Positions 1-9,705 of a stretch of 39,425 bases of DNA are shown piece by piece. The stretch is taken from NCBI RefSeq assembly GCF_913777995.1, contig NZ_CAJYVE010000046.1:1-39425 (forward strand). Direction: 5' to 3'. This stretch comes from an uncultured Pseudomonas sp. (GTDB lineage: Bacteria > Pseudomonadota > Gammaproteobacteria > Pseudomonadales > Pseudomonadaceae). The notes under the pieces were generated by a model. It had not been told where the DNA came from. It was given only the letters and a program-made list of their open reading frames with translations, and made no database searches. The translations under genes were made by a program, and so were the position numbers. How positions within the stretch are numbered: the stretch's first letter is position 1; each line of letters begins with the position of its first letter.

Positions 1-1094
<1,094 letters not shown>

Positions 1095-1180
1095 CGCGGC
1101 GACATCACGGACCAAAGGGCAAGGCGGCAAAGTTTAGCGCCGCGACCGACGCGCGACCACATTTGCCGCCACGCCATCGC

Positions 1181-1186
1181 TATAAT
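1181..1186 (+). promoter_or_regulatory. -10 box of the probable rpiA promoter
   Basis: A perfect TATAAT lies 39 bp before the rpiA start codon, which would put the transcription start near 1193. No good -35 hexamer is visible at 16-18 bp spacing, so this rests on the -10 alone. Confidence 0.5.
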
Positions 1187-1225
1187 GGCCGCCCTTTCGC
1201 ACACCATCGGCACCGTGGAGCCCGC

Positions 1226-1897
1226 ATGAACCAGGATCAACTCAAACAGGCCGTCGCCCAGGCCGCCGTCGATTTCATTCTTCCCAAGATCGACGACAAG
1301 AGCATCATCGGCGTCGGCACCGGCTCCACCGCCAACTGCTTCATCGATGCCCTGGCCCAGCACAAGGGCGCCTTCGACGGCGCCGTGGCCAGCTCCGAGG
1401 CCACCGCCGCACGCCTGAAGGGCCATGGCATTCCGGTTTATGAACTCAATACCGTGAGCGACCTGGAGTTCTACATCGACGGCGCCGACGAAAGCGACGA
1501 ACACCTGAGCCTGATCAAGGGCGGCGGCGCGGCACTGACCCGCGAGAAGATCGTCGCTGCCGTGGCCAAGACCTTCATCTGCATCGCCGATGCCAGCAAG
1601 CTGGTGCCGGTGCTCGGCGCCTTCCCGCTGCCAGTGGAAGTCATCCCCATGGCCCGCAGCCATGTGGCCCGCGAGCTGGTGAAGCTGGGCGGCGACCCGG
1701 TGTACCGCGAGGGCGTGATCACCGACAACGGCAACATCATCCTCGACGTGCACAACATGAGCATCACCAACCCGGTGGAGCTGGAAAGCCAGATCAACGC
1801 CATCGTCGGTGTGGTCACCAACGGCCTGTTCGCCGCCCGCCCGGCCGACCTGCTGCTGCTTGGCACCGCCGAAGGGGTAAAGAGCCTGACCCGCTAA
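1226..1897 (+). CDS. rpiA: ribose-5-phosphate isomerase A
   Basis: Interconverts ribose 5-phosphate and ribulose 5-phosphate in the non-oxidative pentose phosphate pathway; cytosolic. The 223-residue length fits the RpiA family (about 220). Typical motifs are visible: [14 protein letters not shown] (phosphate loop, about residue 27), [23 protein letters not shown] (substrate site with the conserved Asp residues, about 80-100), and [20 protein letters not shown] chose the ATG giving [10 protein letters not shown] because homologues begin there and a GGAG precedes it closely; the upstream in-frame ATG at 1163 adds 21 residues that do not look like protein and begins before the -10 box. The gene ends just before a REP palindrome that may also serve as its transcription end. 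Confidence 0.96.
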   Translation: MNQDQLKQAVAQAAVDFILPKIDDKSIIGVGTGSTANCFIDALAQHKGAFDGAVASSEATAARLKGHGIPVYELNTVSDLEFYIDGADESDEHLSLIKGGGAALTREKIVAAVAKTFICIADASKLVPVLGAFPLPVEVIPMARSHVARELVKLGGDPVYREGVITDNGNIILDVHNMSITNPVELESQINAIVGVVTNGLFAARPADLLLLGTAEGVKSLTR

Positions 1898-1903
1898 ACC
1901 CGA

Positions 1904-2024
1904 TACAGGTCAGTAAGACCGGGTAGGAGCAGTTTCAGCCGCGAAGTGACCGCATGTTCACAGCAGATGCAGTGAATTTCCTGGCGCTTTCGTGGCTAAA
2001 GCCGCTCCCACGGTCTGACCTGTA
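1904..2024. repeat. REPIN-like palindromic repeat (type A REP pair)
   Basis: Two inverted REP arms, 1924-1945 (core TTTCAGCCGCGAA) and 1988-2010 (core TTCGTGGCTAAAGCCGC), enclose a loop of about 42 nt. An outer stem of TACAGGTCA (1904-1912) against TGACCTGTA (2016-2024) extends the palindrome to 121 bp. The loop is closely similar to that of the element at 16582-16668. It lies directly after rpiA between convergent genes and could terminate both. Confidence 0.8.
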
Positions 2025-2077
2025 TTGCGGCCAAAGCCTACCCGTCCAAGCTGAGCGGCATTACCCTTGGGCGCTGG

Positions 2078-2983
2078 TCAAGGCTTCTTGAACACGTAGA
2101 ACAGGTTCGGTTCGCTGACCAGGTACAGGGTGCCTTCGTCATCCATGGCGATGCCTTCGGCCTGGGGTACGGTCTTGCTCAGGCCCATCTGGCCCTTCTT
2201 CAGCGAGCCGCTGCCCACCGGCCGACCATCGACGTCCAGTTCGAGGATCTGTCGCGACTCGTCGGACAGCGCCAGCAGGTGGCCACTGCGTTCGTCGAAC
2301 TGCAGGCTGGACAGGTCACGCACGAAGATCCCGGCATCGCGCTGGCGGTTGGACGCGACCTCCAGTGTTCCAGGCGCACCGGCATCCTGCCTGGGGAACC
2401 CGCGCACCTCGATGATCTGCACCGGGTCGCGCTCCTTGGCGACGAACAGCCGCTGGCCCTGGGTATCGTAGGCCAGCCCTTCGAAGCCCTTGTTGCTGCC
2501 CGCGTTGAAATCCAGGGTCAACTGCTCGGAGCGGCTGGCATCCAGGCTGCGCGTGTCGTCGCCCACCTGCACCTGGATCAGCCGCTGACGACGTTCGTCA
2601 CTGATTACGAATACGCCGGGGCGGATGTATTCCACGGCCTCGGCGTCACCAAAGCCTTCCAGGTGAATGCGCCGCAGGATGCGGCCATCCAGGCTCAGCT
2701 CGACCAACTCGCTGTTCTGGTTGGTGACGGTGAACAGGGTCTTGCGACTCGGATCGAAGCTGAGCGCCGAGACGTCGTCCTCCAGCCCCTCGATGACCTT
2801 GCCTTCGACCACCACGCGGTAATCATCCAGGCCGATGGCCGAAGCCGACTCGGTCTGCCAGAACAGCTTCCAGTTGAAGGCGGCCCGCTCCACCAGACGA
2901 AATTCGCGAGCGGCAAAGAACGCCACGGCTGCCAGCAGCAGCACGATGAGGACCCACAGCTTCAGATGGATGGAACGACGCAT
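2078..2983 (-). CDS. SdiA-regulated / YjiK-family membrane-anchored protein (copy 1)
   Basis: Belongs to the SdiA-regulated domain family (YjiK-like), a beta-propeller-type fold of unknown biochemical function that is usually anchored in the inner membrane and faces the periplasm. The 301-residue protein starts at MRRSIHLKLW with one N-terminal transmembrane helix (about residues 7-25) and no cleavable signal. Propeller-like repeats follow: DDVSALSFDPSRKTLFTVTN, NKGFEGLAYDTQGQRLFVAKE, LSSLQFDERSGHLLALSDES and AEGIAMDDEGTLYLVSEPN. The C-terminus (EPNLFYVFKKP) is shared with the next gene. I preferred the ATG at 2983 because it places the membrane helix at the very N-terminus; the upstream in-frame start at 3028 would add 15 residues. 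The two copies are 94 bp apart on the same strand, with the 3.08-4.0 kb copy upstream, so they are probably co-transcribed. Confidence 0.85.
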   Translation of the reverse strand: MRRSIHLKLWVLIVLLLAAVAFFAAREFRLVERAAFNWKLFWQTESASAIGLDDYRVVVEGKVIEGLEDDVSALSFDPSRKTLFTVTNQNSELVELSLDGRILRRIHLEGFGDAEAVEYIRPGVFVISDERRQRLIQVQVGDDTRSLDASRSEQLTLDFNAGSNKGFEGLAYDTQGQRLFVAKERDPVQIIEVRGFPRQDAGAPGTLEVASNRQRDAGIFVRDLSSLQFDERSGHLLALSDESRQILELDVDGRPVGSGSLKKGQMGLSKTVPQAEGIAMDDEGTLYLVSEPNLFYVFKKP

Positions 2984-3077
2984 TTCGGCAGCTCTTGCAA
3001 GGAAGGGGCTGCATAAATAGCACGCCAATCTGAAACCAGGCTTAATAGCTCATGGCCACATGGCTGCAATGTGCCGT

Positions 3078-3995
3078 TTATTTCTTCTTGAAGGCATAGA
3101 ACAGGTTCGGTTCACTGACCATATAAAGTGTGCCCTGCTCGTCCATGGTCACGCCTTCGGCACGCGGCAGGGTGTCTTTCAAGCCGTTCATGCCGCCCAA
3201 CAGGGTCATGAAGCTGACCTGCCGGCCCTGCTCGTCCAGCTCCAGCAGCATGTGCGAGTCAGCGGACAGCGCCAGGATATGACCGGTGCGCGGATCGACG
3301 GCCAGCGCCGACAGGTTGCGCATTTCCAGGTCATTCTGGCCCAGACGCTGCTTGTCGCCGGTCAGCCATTCACTGCCGTCGCTCTGCCAGGTGAAGATCG
3401 CCGCCGGGCGTTCCTGGCCGATCAGCAGTTGCTGGCGCTTGGGGTCCCAGGCAATGCCCTCGAATCCCTTGTTCTTCTTCTCGGCAGCGCCAAGGTCGTA
3501 GCGGGTCGCATCGCTGAGGCGCAGACGCGTGGTAGCGGCATCCACCTTGACGATGCTGAGCACCTGTTGGCGTTCGTCGGTAAAGGCCACCAGGCCGTTG
3601 TCCAGCACCGCGATGCCTTCGGGGTTGCTCCAGCCTTCCATGGGAATCTTGCGCAGTACGTCACCCTTGAGGCTCAGCTCGACCAGAAAGGGGTTCTTGC
3701 CCATTACCGCGAACAGCGTGCGGGTCGCCGGGTTGTAGGCCAGGTCGCTGGCCTCGTCGTCGGCCATGCCCGGCAGCACCTTGGCGTCGATGCTCACCTG
3801 GTAATCCGGTAGCCAGACGCTGGCCATGCGCTCGGCCTTGCTCTGCATCGCCTCTTTGGCGAACAGCAGCGCCCGGTCGTCCCAGTGCATCGCGTGGGCC
3901 AAGGCACAGGCGGCCACCAGCGCCGGCAGCAGCCAGACGTACCAGCGCAGGCTGAGGCGCCGCGACGAGCGTGAAGACAGGTAGGGGATAGCCAT
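3078..3995 (-). CDS. SdiA-regulated / YjiK-family membrane-anchored protein (copy 2)
   Basis: Paralogue of the gene at 2078-2983, 305 residues. It has a basic N-terminus and one membrane helix (WYVWLLPALVAACALAHAM, about residues 19-37). The same repeats occur in the same order: DEASDLAYNPATRTLFAVMG, GWSNPEGIAVLDNGLVAFTDE, NKGFEGIAWDPKRQQLLIGQE, LSALAVDPRTGHILALSADS, and the end AEGVTMDEQGTLYMVSEPN. The start at 3995 has an AGGAG seven bases upstream; the longer open frame back to 4235 runs through the terminator of the neighbouring operon and is not coding. What the propeller binds is unknown. The tandem arrangement suggests local duplication followed by divergence, possibly giving a heteromeric or ligand-diverged pair. 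Confidence 0.85.
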   Translation of the reverse strand: MAIPYLSSRSSRRLSLRWYVWLLPALVAACALAHAMHWDDRALLFAKEAMQSKAERMASVWLPDYQVSIDAKVLPGMADDEASDLAYNPATRTLFAVMGKNPFLVELSLKGDVLRKIPMEGWSNPEGIAVLDNGLVAFTDERQQVLSIVKVDAATTRLRLSDATRYDLGAAEKKNKGFEGIAWDPKRQQLLIGQERPAAIFTWQSDGSEWLTGDKQRLGQNDLEMRNLSALAVDPRTGHILALSADSHMLLELDEQGRQVSFMTLLGGMNGLKDTLPRAEGVTMDEQGTLYMVSEPNLFYAFKKK

Positions 3996-4113
3996 CGAAG
4001 ACTCCTGATCGGGTAGGAAGCACGTGCTCGGTGCCCCTATCCGTGGGGCCTCGGGAATTATCCGGATCAGTTGTGAAAAAAATGCCAATGGCCGGCGAAT
4101 TGCCCCTGCGCCA

Positions 4114-4153
4114 CAAAAAAGACCGCCCCAGGGCACGGGGCCATGGGGCGGTC
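4114..4153 (-). terminator. rho-independent terminator of the D2HGDH-FAH operon
   Basis: Read on the minus strand, a 9-bp stem GACCGCCCC/GGGGCGGTC (4121-4129 with 4145-4153) is followed by a run of six T. It lies 23 bp after the FAH-family stop codon. Confidence 0.9.
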
Positions 4154-4176
4154 GGTTAGTTCGGGCAAGGGGCGTT

Positions 4177-4842
4177 TCAGAGCACGCGACTCTCGTAACG
4201 CTCCTGACCCGCCAACTCCAGAACGATCTGGTCACCGGGCTGGAAAGGTCCGACGCCAGCCGGCGTACCGGTCATGATCAGATCACCGGCCTGCAACGAG
4301 AAATTCGCCGCCATATGCTGGATCATCGGCAGGATGGGGTTGAGCATCAGGCTGCTGTTGCCGTCCTGCACCACCTTGCCGTTGAGGGTCAGGCGAATGC
4401 CGATGTCGGTCAGGTCCGGGAAGGTTTCCGCCGGGACGAACGGCGCGATCACCGCGGCACCGTCGAAGCTCTTGGCCAGCTCCCACGGCAGGCCTTTTTC
4501 GCGCAAACGCGACTGCACGTCGCGCAGGGTCAGGTCCAGGCCCGGCGCGAAACCGCTGATGGCGTCCAGCACTTCTTCCTCGGACGGGTTCTTGCTCAGC
4601 GGCTTGCCGAGCAGTACCACGATCTCGGCCTCGTAATGCACGCTGCCGCGATCGGTGGGAATGCTGAAGCCGTCTTCCAGCGGTACGACGCAACTGCCGG
4701 GTTTGATGAACAGCAGCGGCTCGGTAGGGACCGGGTTGCCCAGTTCCTTGGCGTGTTCGGCGTAGTTACGCCCGATGCAGACCACTTTGCCGACAGGGAA
4801 ATGGATGTTCGTGCCATCGACGTATTTGTGCTGGTAGCTCAT
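4177..4842 (-). CDS. fumarylacetoacetate hydrolase (FAH) family protein, YcgM-like
   Basis: Small FAH-fold enzyme of 221 residues, matching the YcgM/FAHD1 subgroup. Members hydrolyse acylpyruvates or decarboxylate oxaloacetate with Mg2+/Mn2+. Visible family signatures are KVVCIGRNYAEHAKELGNP (about 19-37), LFIKPGSCVV (about 44), the metal-binding acidic pair in VHYEAEIVVLLGK (about 68-80), KSFDGAAVIAPF (about 124-135) and LIMTGTPAGVGPFQPGD (about 189-205). The start has AGGAG six to seven bases upstream. It begins 25 bp after the D-2-hydroxyglutarate dehydrogenase stop on the same strand and is followed by a strong terminator, so the two form an operon. The exact substrate cannot be read from sequence; the operon suggests clean-up of 2-oxo acids or oxaloacetate-like side products around serine synthesis. 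Confidence 0.88.
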   Translation of the reverse strand: MSYQHKYVDGTNIHFPVGKVVCIGRNYAEHAKELGNPVPTEPLLFIKPGSCVVPLEDGFSIPTDRGSVHYEAEIVVLLGKPLSKNPSEEEVLDAISGFAPGLDLTLRDVQSRLREKGLPWELAKSFDGAAVIAPFVPAETFPDLTDIGIRLTLNGKVVQDGNSSLMLNPILPMIQHMAANFSLQAGDLIMTGTPAGVGPFQPGDQIVLELAGQERYESRVL

Positions 4843-4867
4843 GGGGTCTCCTGGAGGGCTGGTCGCG

Positions 4868-6262
4868 TCACAGTGCGAAGATCTTGCCGGGGTTCATGAT
4901 GCCGTTGGGGTCGAACGCTGCCTTCACGGCTTTCATGTACTCGATTTCGGCAGGCGATCGACTGTACGCCAGATAGTCACGCTTGGTCATCCCCACACCG
5001 TGTTCGGCAGAAATCGAACCGTTGTACTTCTGCACGGTTTCGAACACCCAGGTGTTGACCCGAGCGCAAGTGTCGAAGAACGCCTGCTTGTCCATCGTCT
5101 CGGGCTTGAGGATGTTCAGGTGCAAGTTGCCGTCGCCGATATGGCCATACCAGAGCACTTCGAAATCGGGGTAATGCTGCGCCACGATGGCGTCGATTTC
5201 CTTGAGGAACGCCGGGACCTTCGAGACGGTGACCGAAATGTCGTTCTTGTACGGTGTGAAGTGCGAGATGGTCTCGGAGATGTACTCGCGCAGCTTCCAC
5301 AGGTTGCGCAGCTGCTGCTCGCTCTGGCTCATCACGCCGTCGAGAACCCAGCCCTGCTCCACGCAGTGCTCGAAGGTCGCCAGGGCCTGGTTGGCCAGCT
5401 CGTCGGTGCAGGCCTCGAATTCCAGCAGGGCATAGAACGGGCACTGGGTATCGAAGGGCGCCGGCACGTCGCCGCGCGCCAGCACCTTGGCCATGGAGGC
5501 ATGCGAGAAGAATTCGAAGGCGGTGAGGTCCAGCTTGCCGTGGAAGGCGTGCAGCACCGGCATGATCGAGTCGAAGTCGGCGGCGCCCAGCACCATGGCG
5601 GTGAGGTTCTTCGGCGACCGTTCCAGGCGCATGGTGGCCTCGACCACGAAGCCCAGCGTGCCCTCGGCGCCGATGAACAGCTGGCGCAGGTCATAGCCGG
5701 TGGCGTTCTTCAGCAGGTCCTTGTTGAGTTCCAGCAGGTCGCCCTTGCCGGTGACCACCTTGAGCCCGGCCACCCAGTTGCGGGTCATGCCGTAGCGGAT
5801 CACCTTGATGCCCCCGGCATTGGTGCCGATGTTGCCGCCGATCTGGCTGGAGCCCGACGAGGCGAAGTCCACGGGATAGTACAGGCCGTGGTCGGCGGCC
5901 AGGTCCTGCAACTGGCGGGTAATCACCCCCGGCTGGCAGACCACGGTGCGGTCGGTGGTATTGACCGCCAGCACCTGGTTCATGGCCTCGAAGGACACCA
6001 CCAGTTCGCCGTTGCTCGCGACCGCCGCCGCCGACAGCCCGGTACGCCCGCCCGACGGCACCAGGCCGATGCGATGGCGGTTGGCCCAATGCACGATGGC
6101 CTGGACCTGCTCGGTGCTACGGGGCAGAACGATGGCCAGCGGCGCCGGAATGAACTGCTTGGTCCAGTCCTTGCCGTAGGTTTCCAGAGAGGCGGGGTCG
6201 GTGAGTACCTTGGCAGGTGCCACCAGGGCGGTGAGTTCTTCGATCAGGGCCTGCTGGGTCAT
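4868..6262 (-). CDS. FAD-linked D-2-hydroxyglutarate dehydrogenase (D2HGDH)
   Basis: FAD-dependent 2-hydroxyacid dehydrogenase of the GlcD/D2HGDH/DLD family, 464 residues. The N-terminal FAD_binding_4 domain (about residues 40-180) shows PSGGRTGLSAAAV and the glycine-rich SSGSSQIGGNIGTNAGGIKV. The C-terminal FAD-oxidase domain carries the metal/substrate histidines in WYGHIGDGNLHLNILKP and the SAEHGVGMTKRDYL motif. Divergence from serA is the telling context. In Pseudomonas the neighbouring dehydrogenase oxidises the D-2-hydroxyglutarate that SerA makes when it regenerates NAD+ by reducing 2-oxoglutarate, and it passes electrons to ETF. I chose MTQQALIEEL (ATG 6262, GAGAG eight bases upstream); a GTG at 6307 would add 15 residues. 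D-lactate dehydrogenase is the main alternative assignment. Confidence 0.87.
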   Translation of the reverse strand: MTQQALIEELTALVAPAKVLTDPASLETYGKDWTKQFIPAPLAIVLPRSTEQVQAIVHWANRHRIGLVPSGGRTGLSAAAVASNGELVVSFEAMNQVLAVNTTDRTVVCQPGVITRQLQDLAADHGLYYPVDFASSGSSQIGGNIGTNAGGIKVIRYGMTRNWVAGLKVVTGKGDLLELNKDLLKNATGYDLRQLFIGAEGTLGFVVEATMRLERSPKNLTAMVLGAADFDSIMPVLHAFHGKLDLTAFEFFSHASMAKVLARGDVPAPFDTQCPFYALLEFEACTDELANQALATFEHCVEQGWVLDGVMSQSEQQLRNLWKLREYISETISHFTPYKNDISVTVSKVPAFLKEIDAIVAQHYPDFEVLWYGHIGDGNLHLNILKPETMDKQAFFDTCARVNTWVFETVQKYNGSISAEHGVGMTKRDYLAYSRSPAEIEYMKAVKAAFDPNGIMNPGKIFAL

Positions 6263-6335
6263 CACGTAACTCTCGATGAATTCATGGACAACCTGAGAAC
6301 CTCTCACGTTTGGGCATGGGGTTTCGAGGGCTGTT

Positions 6336-6367
6336 TATGCTAGCATACGACACCAACTTGCCAGTAT
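6336..6367. promoter_or_regulatory. candidate operator between serA and the D2HGDH operon
   Basis: A perfect 12-bp palindrome TATGCTAGCATA (6336-6347) is followed by a further half-site pair: GCATAC at 6343-6348 is inverted as GTATGC about 20 bp downstream, each followed by GAC. It sits in the 196-bp gap between the divergent start codons, where a shared regulator could bind. No regulator is identified. Confidence 0.4.
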
Positions 6368-6458
6368 GCGACGCGCCTGCAGAGGCCCTGACGGCGACGC
6401 GCAAAATGGCCGATGCCTTTTTTTGCCAGCTATTTTTCCGGGATACAGGTTAACGCAG

Positions 6459-7688
6459 ATGAGCAAGACTTCCCTCGACAAGAGCAAGATCAAGTTCCTT
6501 CTTCTCGAAGGTGTGCATCAGTCCGCAGTGGATGTGCTCAAGGCCGCTGGTTACACCAGTATCGAGTACCACACCAAGTCCCTGCCGGACGCCGAACTCA
6601 AGGAAAAGATCGCCGATGCCCACTTCATCGGTATTCGCTCGCGTACCCAGCTGACCGAAGAAATCTTCGAGCACGCCAAGAAGCTGGTCGCGGTCGGCTG
6701 CTTCTGCATCGGCACCAACCAGGTTGACCTGGGCGCGGCTCGCGAGCGCGGCATCGCGGTATTCAACGCCCCCTACTCCAACACCCGTTCGGTCGCCGAG
6801 CTGGTGCTGGCCGAAGCCATTCTGCTGCTGCGCGGCATTCCCGAGAAGAACGCTTCCTGCCACCGTGGCGGCTGGATCAAGAGCGCGGCCAACTCCTTCG
6901 AGATCCGGGGCAAGAAGCTGGGCATCATCGGCTACGGCTCGATCGGTACTCAGCTGTCGGTCCTGGCTGAAAGCCTGGGCATGCAGGTGTTCTTCTTCGA
7001 CCCGCTGACCAAGCTGCCGCTGGGCAATGCCACTCAGGTCACCTCGCTGACCGAGCTGCTGGGCCTGGCCGACATCGTCTCGCTGCACGTGCCTGAGCTG
7101 CCGTCCACGCAGATGATGATCGGCGAGAAAGAAATCCGCGCCATGAAGAAAGGCGGGATCCTGATCAACGCCGCGCGCGGCACCGTGGTCGATCTCGACG
7201 CCCTGGCCGCCGCCATCAAGGACAAGCACCTGATCGGTGCCGCCATCGACGTGTTCCCGGTCGAGCCGCGTTCCAACGACGACATCTTCGAAAGCCCGCT
7301 GCGTGGCCTGGACAACGTGATCCTGACCCCGCACATCGGCGGTTCCACCGCTGAAGCACAGGCCAACATCGGTCTGGAAGTGGCCGAGAAGCTGGTCAAG
7401 TACAGCGACAACGGTACTTCGGTGTCGTCGGTCAACTTCCCTGAAGTGGCCCTGCCGGCTCACCCTGGCAAGCACCGCCTGCTGCACATCCACGAGAACA
7501 TCCCGGGCGTGCTCAGCGAGATCAACAAGGTGTTCGCGGAAAACGGCATCAACATCTCTGGCCAGTTCCTGCAGACCGACGAGAAGGTCGGCTACGTGGT
7601 CATCGACGTCGACGCCGAGTACTCCGACCTGGCCCAGGAAAAGCTGCAGCAGGTCAAAGGCACCATTCGCTGCCGCGTGCTGTTCTAA
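6459..7688 (+). CDS. serA: D-3-phosphoglycerate dehydrogenase
   Basis: First step of phosphorylated serine synthesis: oxidises 3-phosphoglycerate to 3-phosphohydroxypyruvate with NAD+. At 409 residues it matches the E. coli-type SerA (about 410) with a C-terminal ACT domain for serine feedback inhibition. Seen in order: the N-terminal catalytic part with the substrate loop IRSRTQLTEE, the Rossmann motif LGIIGYGSIGTQLS (about 157-170), the hydroxyacid dehydrogenase signature KKGGILINAARGTVVD, the catalytic His in ILTPHIGGSTAEAQ, and the ACT domain from HRLLHIHENIPGVLSEINKVF (about 336) to the end. The start MSKTSLDKSK is chosen by homology; the open frame extends upstream to 6366 without family support. 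It is divergent from the D2HGDH gene and ends in a strong terminator. Confidence 0.97.
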   Translation: MSKTSLDKSKIKFLLLEGVHQSAVDVLKAAGYTSIEYHTKSLPDAELKEKIADAHFIGIRSRTQLTEEIFEHAKKLVAVGCFCIGTNQVDLGAARERGIAVFNAPYSNTRSVAELVLAEAILLLRGIPEKNASCHRGGWIKSAANSFEIRGKKLGIIGYGSIGTQLSVLAESLGMQVFFFDPLTKLPLGNATQVTSLTELLGLADIVSLHVPELPSTQMMIGEKEIRAMKKGGILINAARGTVVDLDALAAAIKDKHLIGAAIDVFPVEPRSNDDIFESPLRGLDNVILTPHIGGSTAEAQANIGLEVAEKLVKYSDNGTSVSSVNFPEVALPAHPGKHRLLHIHENIPGVLSEINKVFAENGINISGQFLQTDEKVGYVVIDVDAEYSDLAQEKLQQVKGTIRCRVLF

Positions 7689-7707
7689 GCCAACCGGCGC
7701 CATGAAA

Positions 7708-7734
7708 AAAGGAGACCTTCGGGTCTCCTTTCTT
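7708..7734 (+). terminator. serA terminator
   Basis: A 10-bp perfect stem AAAGGAGACC/GGTCTCCTTT with a TTCG tetraloop lies 20 bp after the serA stop. It has T-rich sequence on both strands, so it may also work for the leftward cysA transcript. Confidence 0.92.
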
Positions 7735-7760
7735 ATGCCTGCCATTCAGGCCTGACAGCT

Positions 7761-7811
7761 TGTGGGAGCGAGCTTGCTCGCAAAGAAACCTCACTGGGCA
7801 TTCGCGAGCAA
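7761..7811. repeat. degenerate REP pair (type B)
   Basis: The left arm TGTGGGAGCGAGCTTGCTCGC (7761-7781) is complete. The right arm is reduced to TTCGCGAGCAA (7801-7811). It is the same family as the intact pair at 33086-33176 and lies 16 bp past the cysA stop. Confidence 0.7.
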
Positions 7812-7826
7812 ACCGTCATCGCCGCC

Positions 7827-8816
7827 TCAGAGCCCCGGCACCTTCTGCCAGACCTTGGGCTTGAAGAACAGCATCTCGCCCCGAGCCAGGCCCACCAGGC
7901 TGTCGTGGTCCTTGACCACTTCGGCTTCGATCAGCTCGTTCTGGCCTTCGACCTTCAGGGTCACCCGAGTGGTCGCGCCCAATGGGCGGATGTCGCGCAC
8001 TTCGGCGGCGTGGTGGTCTTCCAGCGCCTGACGCGACAGCGACACCTCGTGCGGGCGGAACAGCAGGTGCTCGCTGCCACCCAGGCTCAGGCGGTTGGAG
8101 TCGCCGAGGAAGTGGTAGACGAAGTCGTTGGCCGGGTTCTCGTACACCTCGCCCGGCGAGCCGATCTGCTCGATCACGCCCTTGTTCATCACCACGATAC
8201 GGTCAGCCACCTCCATGGCCTCTTCCTGGTCGTGGGTCACGAATACCGAAGTCAGGTTGATGTCTTCGTGCAGGCGCGCCAGCCAGCGGCGCAGCTCCTT
8301 GCGCACCTTGGCATCCAGCGCTCCGAACGGCTCGTCGAGCAGCAGCACCTTGGGCTCCACCGCCAGGGCGCGGGCCAGGGCGATGCGCTGGCGCTGACCA
8401 CCGGACAGCTGCTCCGGGTAGCGGTCGGCCAGCCAGTCGAGCTGCACCATGTTCAGCAGCTCGTGGACCTTGGCCTTGATCTGAGTCTCGCTCGGGCGTT
8501 CGCCGCGCGGCTTCATGCGCAGGCCGAAGGCCACGTTGTCGAACACGGTCATGTGACGGAACAGCGCGTAGTGCTGGAACACGAAACCGACGTTGCGATC
8601 ACGCACGTCATGGCCGGACACGTCTTCGCCATGGAACACGATGCTGCCCTGGTCCGGGGTTTCCAGCCCGGCGATGATGCGCAGCAGGGTGGTCTTGCCG
8701 CAGCCGGACGGCCCCAGCAGCGCCACCAGCTCGCCGCTGTTGATGTCCAGGTTGATGGTGTTGAGCGCCTTGAAGGCGTTGAAGTTCTTGCTGACGTTAC
8801 GGACTTCGATCGACAT
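7827..8816 (-). CDS. cysA: sulfate/thiosulfate ABC transporter ATP-binding protein
   Basis: ATPase of the sulfate/thiosulfate importer, working as a dimer on the cytoplasmic face of the CysT-CysW channel. 329 residues. Walker A is GPSGCGKTT (about 35-43), the Q-loop [13 protein letters not shown] follows, the signature is [15 protein letters not shown], Walker B is [12 protein letters not shown], and the switch His is in [16 protein letters not shown]. The C-terminal TOBE-like region is about residues 240-320. The start has GGAGG upstream and lies 3 bp after the cysW stop, so translation is probably coupled. Last gene of the oscA-sbp-cysT-cysW-cysA run. Confidence 0.96.
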   Translation of the reverse strand: MSIEVRNVSKNFNAFKALNTINLDINSGELVALLGPSGCGKTTLLRIIAGLETPDQGSIVFHGEDVSGHDVRDRNVGFVFQHYALFRHMTVFDNVAFGLRMKPRGERPSETQIKAKVHELLNMVQLDWLADRYPEQLSGGQRQRIALARALAVEPKVLLLDEPFGALDAKVRKELRRWLARLHEDINLTSVFVTHDQEEAMEVADRIVVMNKGVIEQIGSPGEVYENPANDFVYHFLGDSNRLSLGGSEHLLFRPHEVSLSRQALEDHHAAEVRDIRPLGATTRVTLKVEGQNELIEAEVVKDHDSLVGLARGEMLFFKPKVWQKVPGL

Positions 8817-8819
8817 GAC

Positions 8820-9692
8820 TTATTCCTCCGCCGCGTTCTGGCGCAGACGGTTGATGCGCGACTCGCTCCACTGCTTGAGCAGCAGGATGAACAGCGCCAG
8901 GACCAGCAACAGGCTCGCGACCGCAAAGGCCGCGACGTGGTTGTATTCGTTGTAGAGGATCTCGACGTGCAGCGGCAGGGTGTTGGTGACACCGCGGATG
9001 TGCCCGGAAACCACCGACACCGCACCGAACTCGCCCATGGCGCGGGCGGTGCACAGCACCACACCGTAGATCAGCCCCCACTTGATGTTCGGCAGGGTCA
9101 CGTGCCAGAACATCTGCCAGCCGTTGGCGCCCAGCAGGCGCGCGGCCTCTTCTTCCTGGGTGCCCTGCTCCTGCATCAGCGGGATCAGTTCACGGGCGAC
9201 GAAGGGCACAGTGACGAAGATGGTCGCCAGCACGATGCCCGGCAAGGCGAAGACGATCTGGATGTCATGGTCCTGGAGCCAGGGGCCGAAGAAACCCTGG
9301 GCGCCGAACATCAGCACATAGACCAGGCCGGCGATCACCGGCGAAACCGAGAACGGCAGGTCGATCAGTGTGACCAGCACGCTCTTGCCGCGAAAGTTGT
9401 ATTTGCTGACGCACCAGGCGGCGCTGACCCCGAACACCAGGTTCAGCGGCACCGAGATCAGCACGGCAATGATCGTGAGCTTGAGCGCCGACAGTGCGTC
9501 GGGCTCCAGAATCGCGGCGAAGAAGGTGCCCAAGCCTTGCTTGAGCCCCTGGGACACCACGATGAACAGCGGCAGGGCCAGGAACAGCAGAAACACCAGC
9601 CAGCCCAGGCCGATCAGCACCCGGCGGGCGAGCGGGCTGCCGCGACGGGCGGCGTTGGCCACACTGGCGGCGGAAACCGACGAATGAGACAT
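8820..9692 (-). CDS. cysW: sulfate/thiosulfate ABC transporter permease CysW
   Basis: One of two inner-membrane permease subunits of the sulfate/thiosulfate importer; 290 residues. It has a hydrophobic helix near the N-terminus ([22 protein letters not shown], about 26-47) and a binding-protein-dependent transport domain with helices through to about residue 275. The EAA coupling loop that contacts CysA is recognisable at [24 protein letters not shown] (about 187-210). GAGGAG precedes the ATG at 9692, and the gene begins 13 bp after the cysT stop. Confidence 0.95.
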   Translation of the reverse strand: MSHSSVSAASVANAARRGSPLARRVLIGLGWLVFLLFLALPLFIVVSQGLKQGLGTFFAAILEPDALSALKLTIIAVLISVPLNLVFGVSAAWCVSKYNFRGKSVLVTLIDLPFSVSPVIAGLVYVLMFGAQGFFGPWLQDHDIQIVFALPGIVLATIFVTVPFVARELIPLMQEQGTQEEEAARLLGANGWQMFWHVTLPNIKWGLIYGVVLCTARAMGEFGAVSVVSGHIRGVTNTLPLHVEILYNEYNHVAAFAVASLLLVLALFILLLKQWSESRINRLRQNAAEE

Positions 9693-9705
9693 GATGGTTC
9701 GCTCC

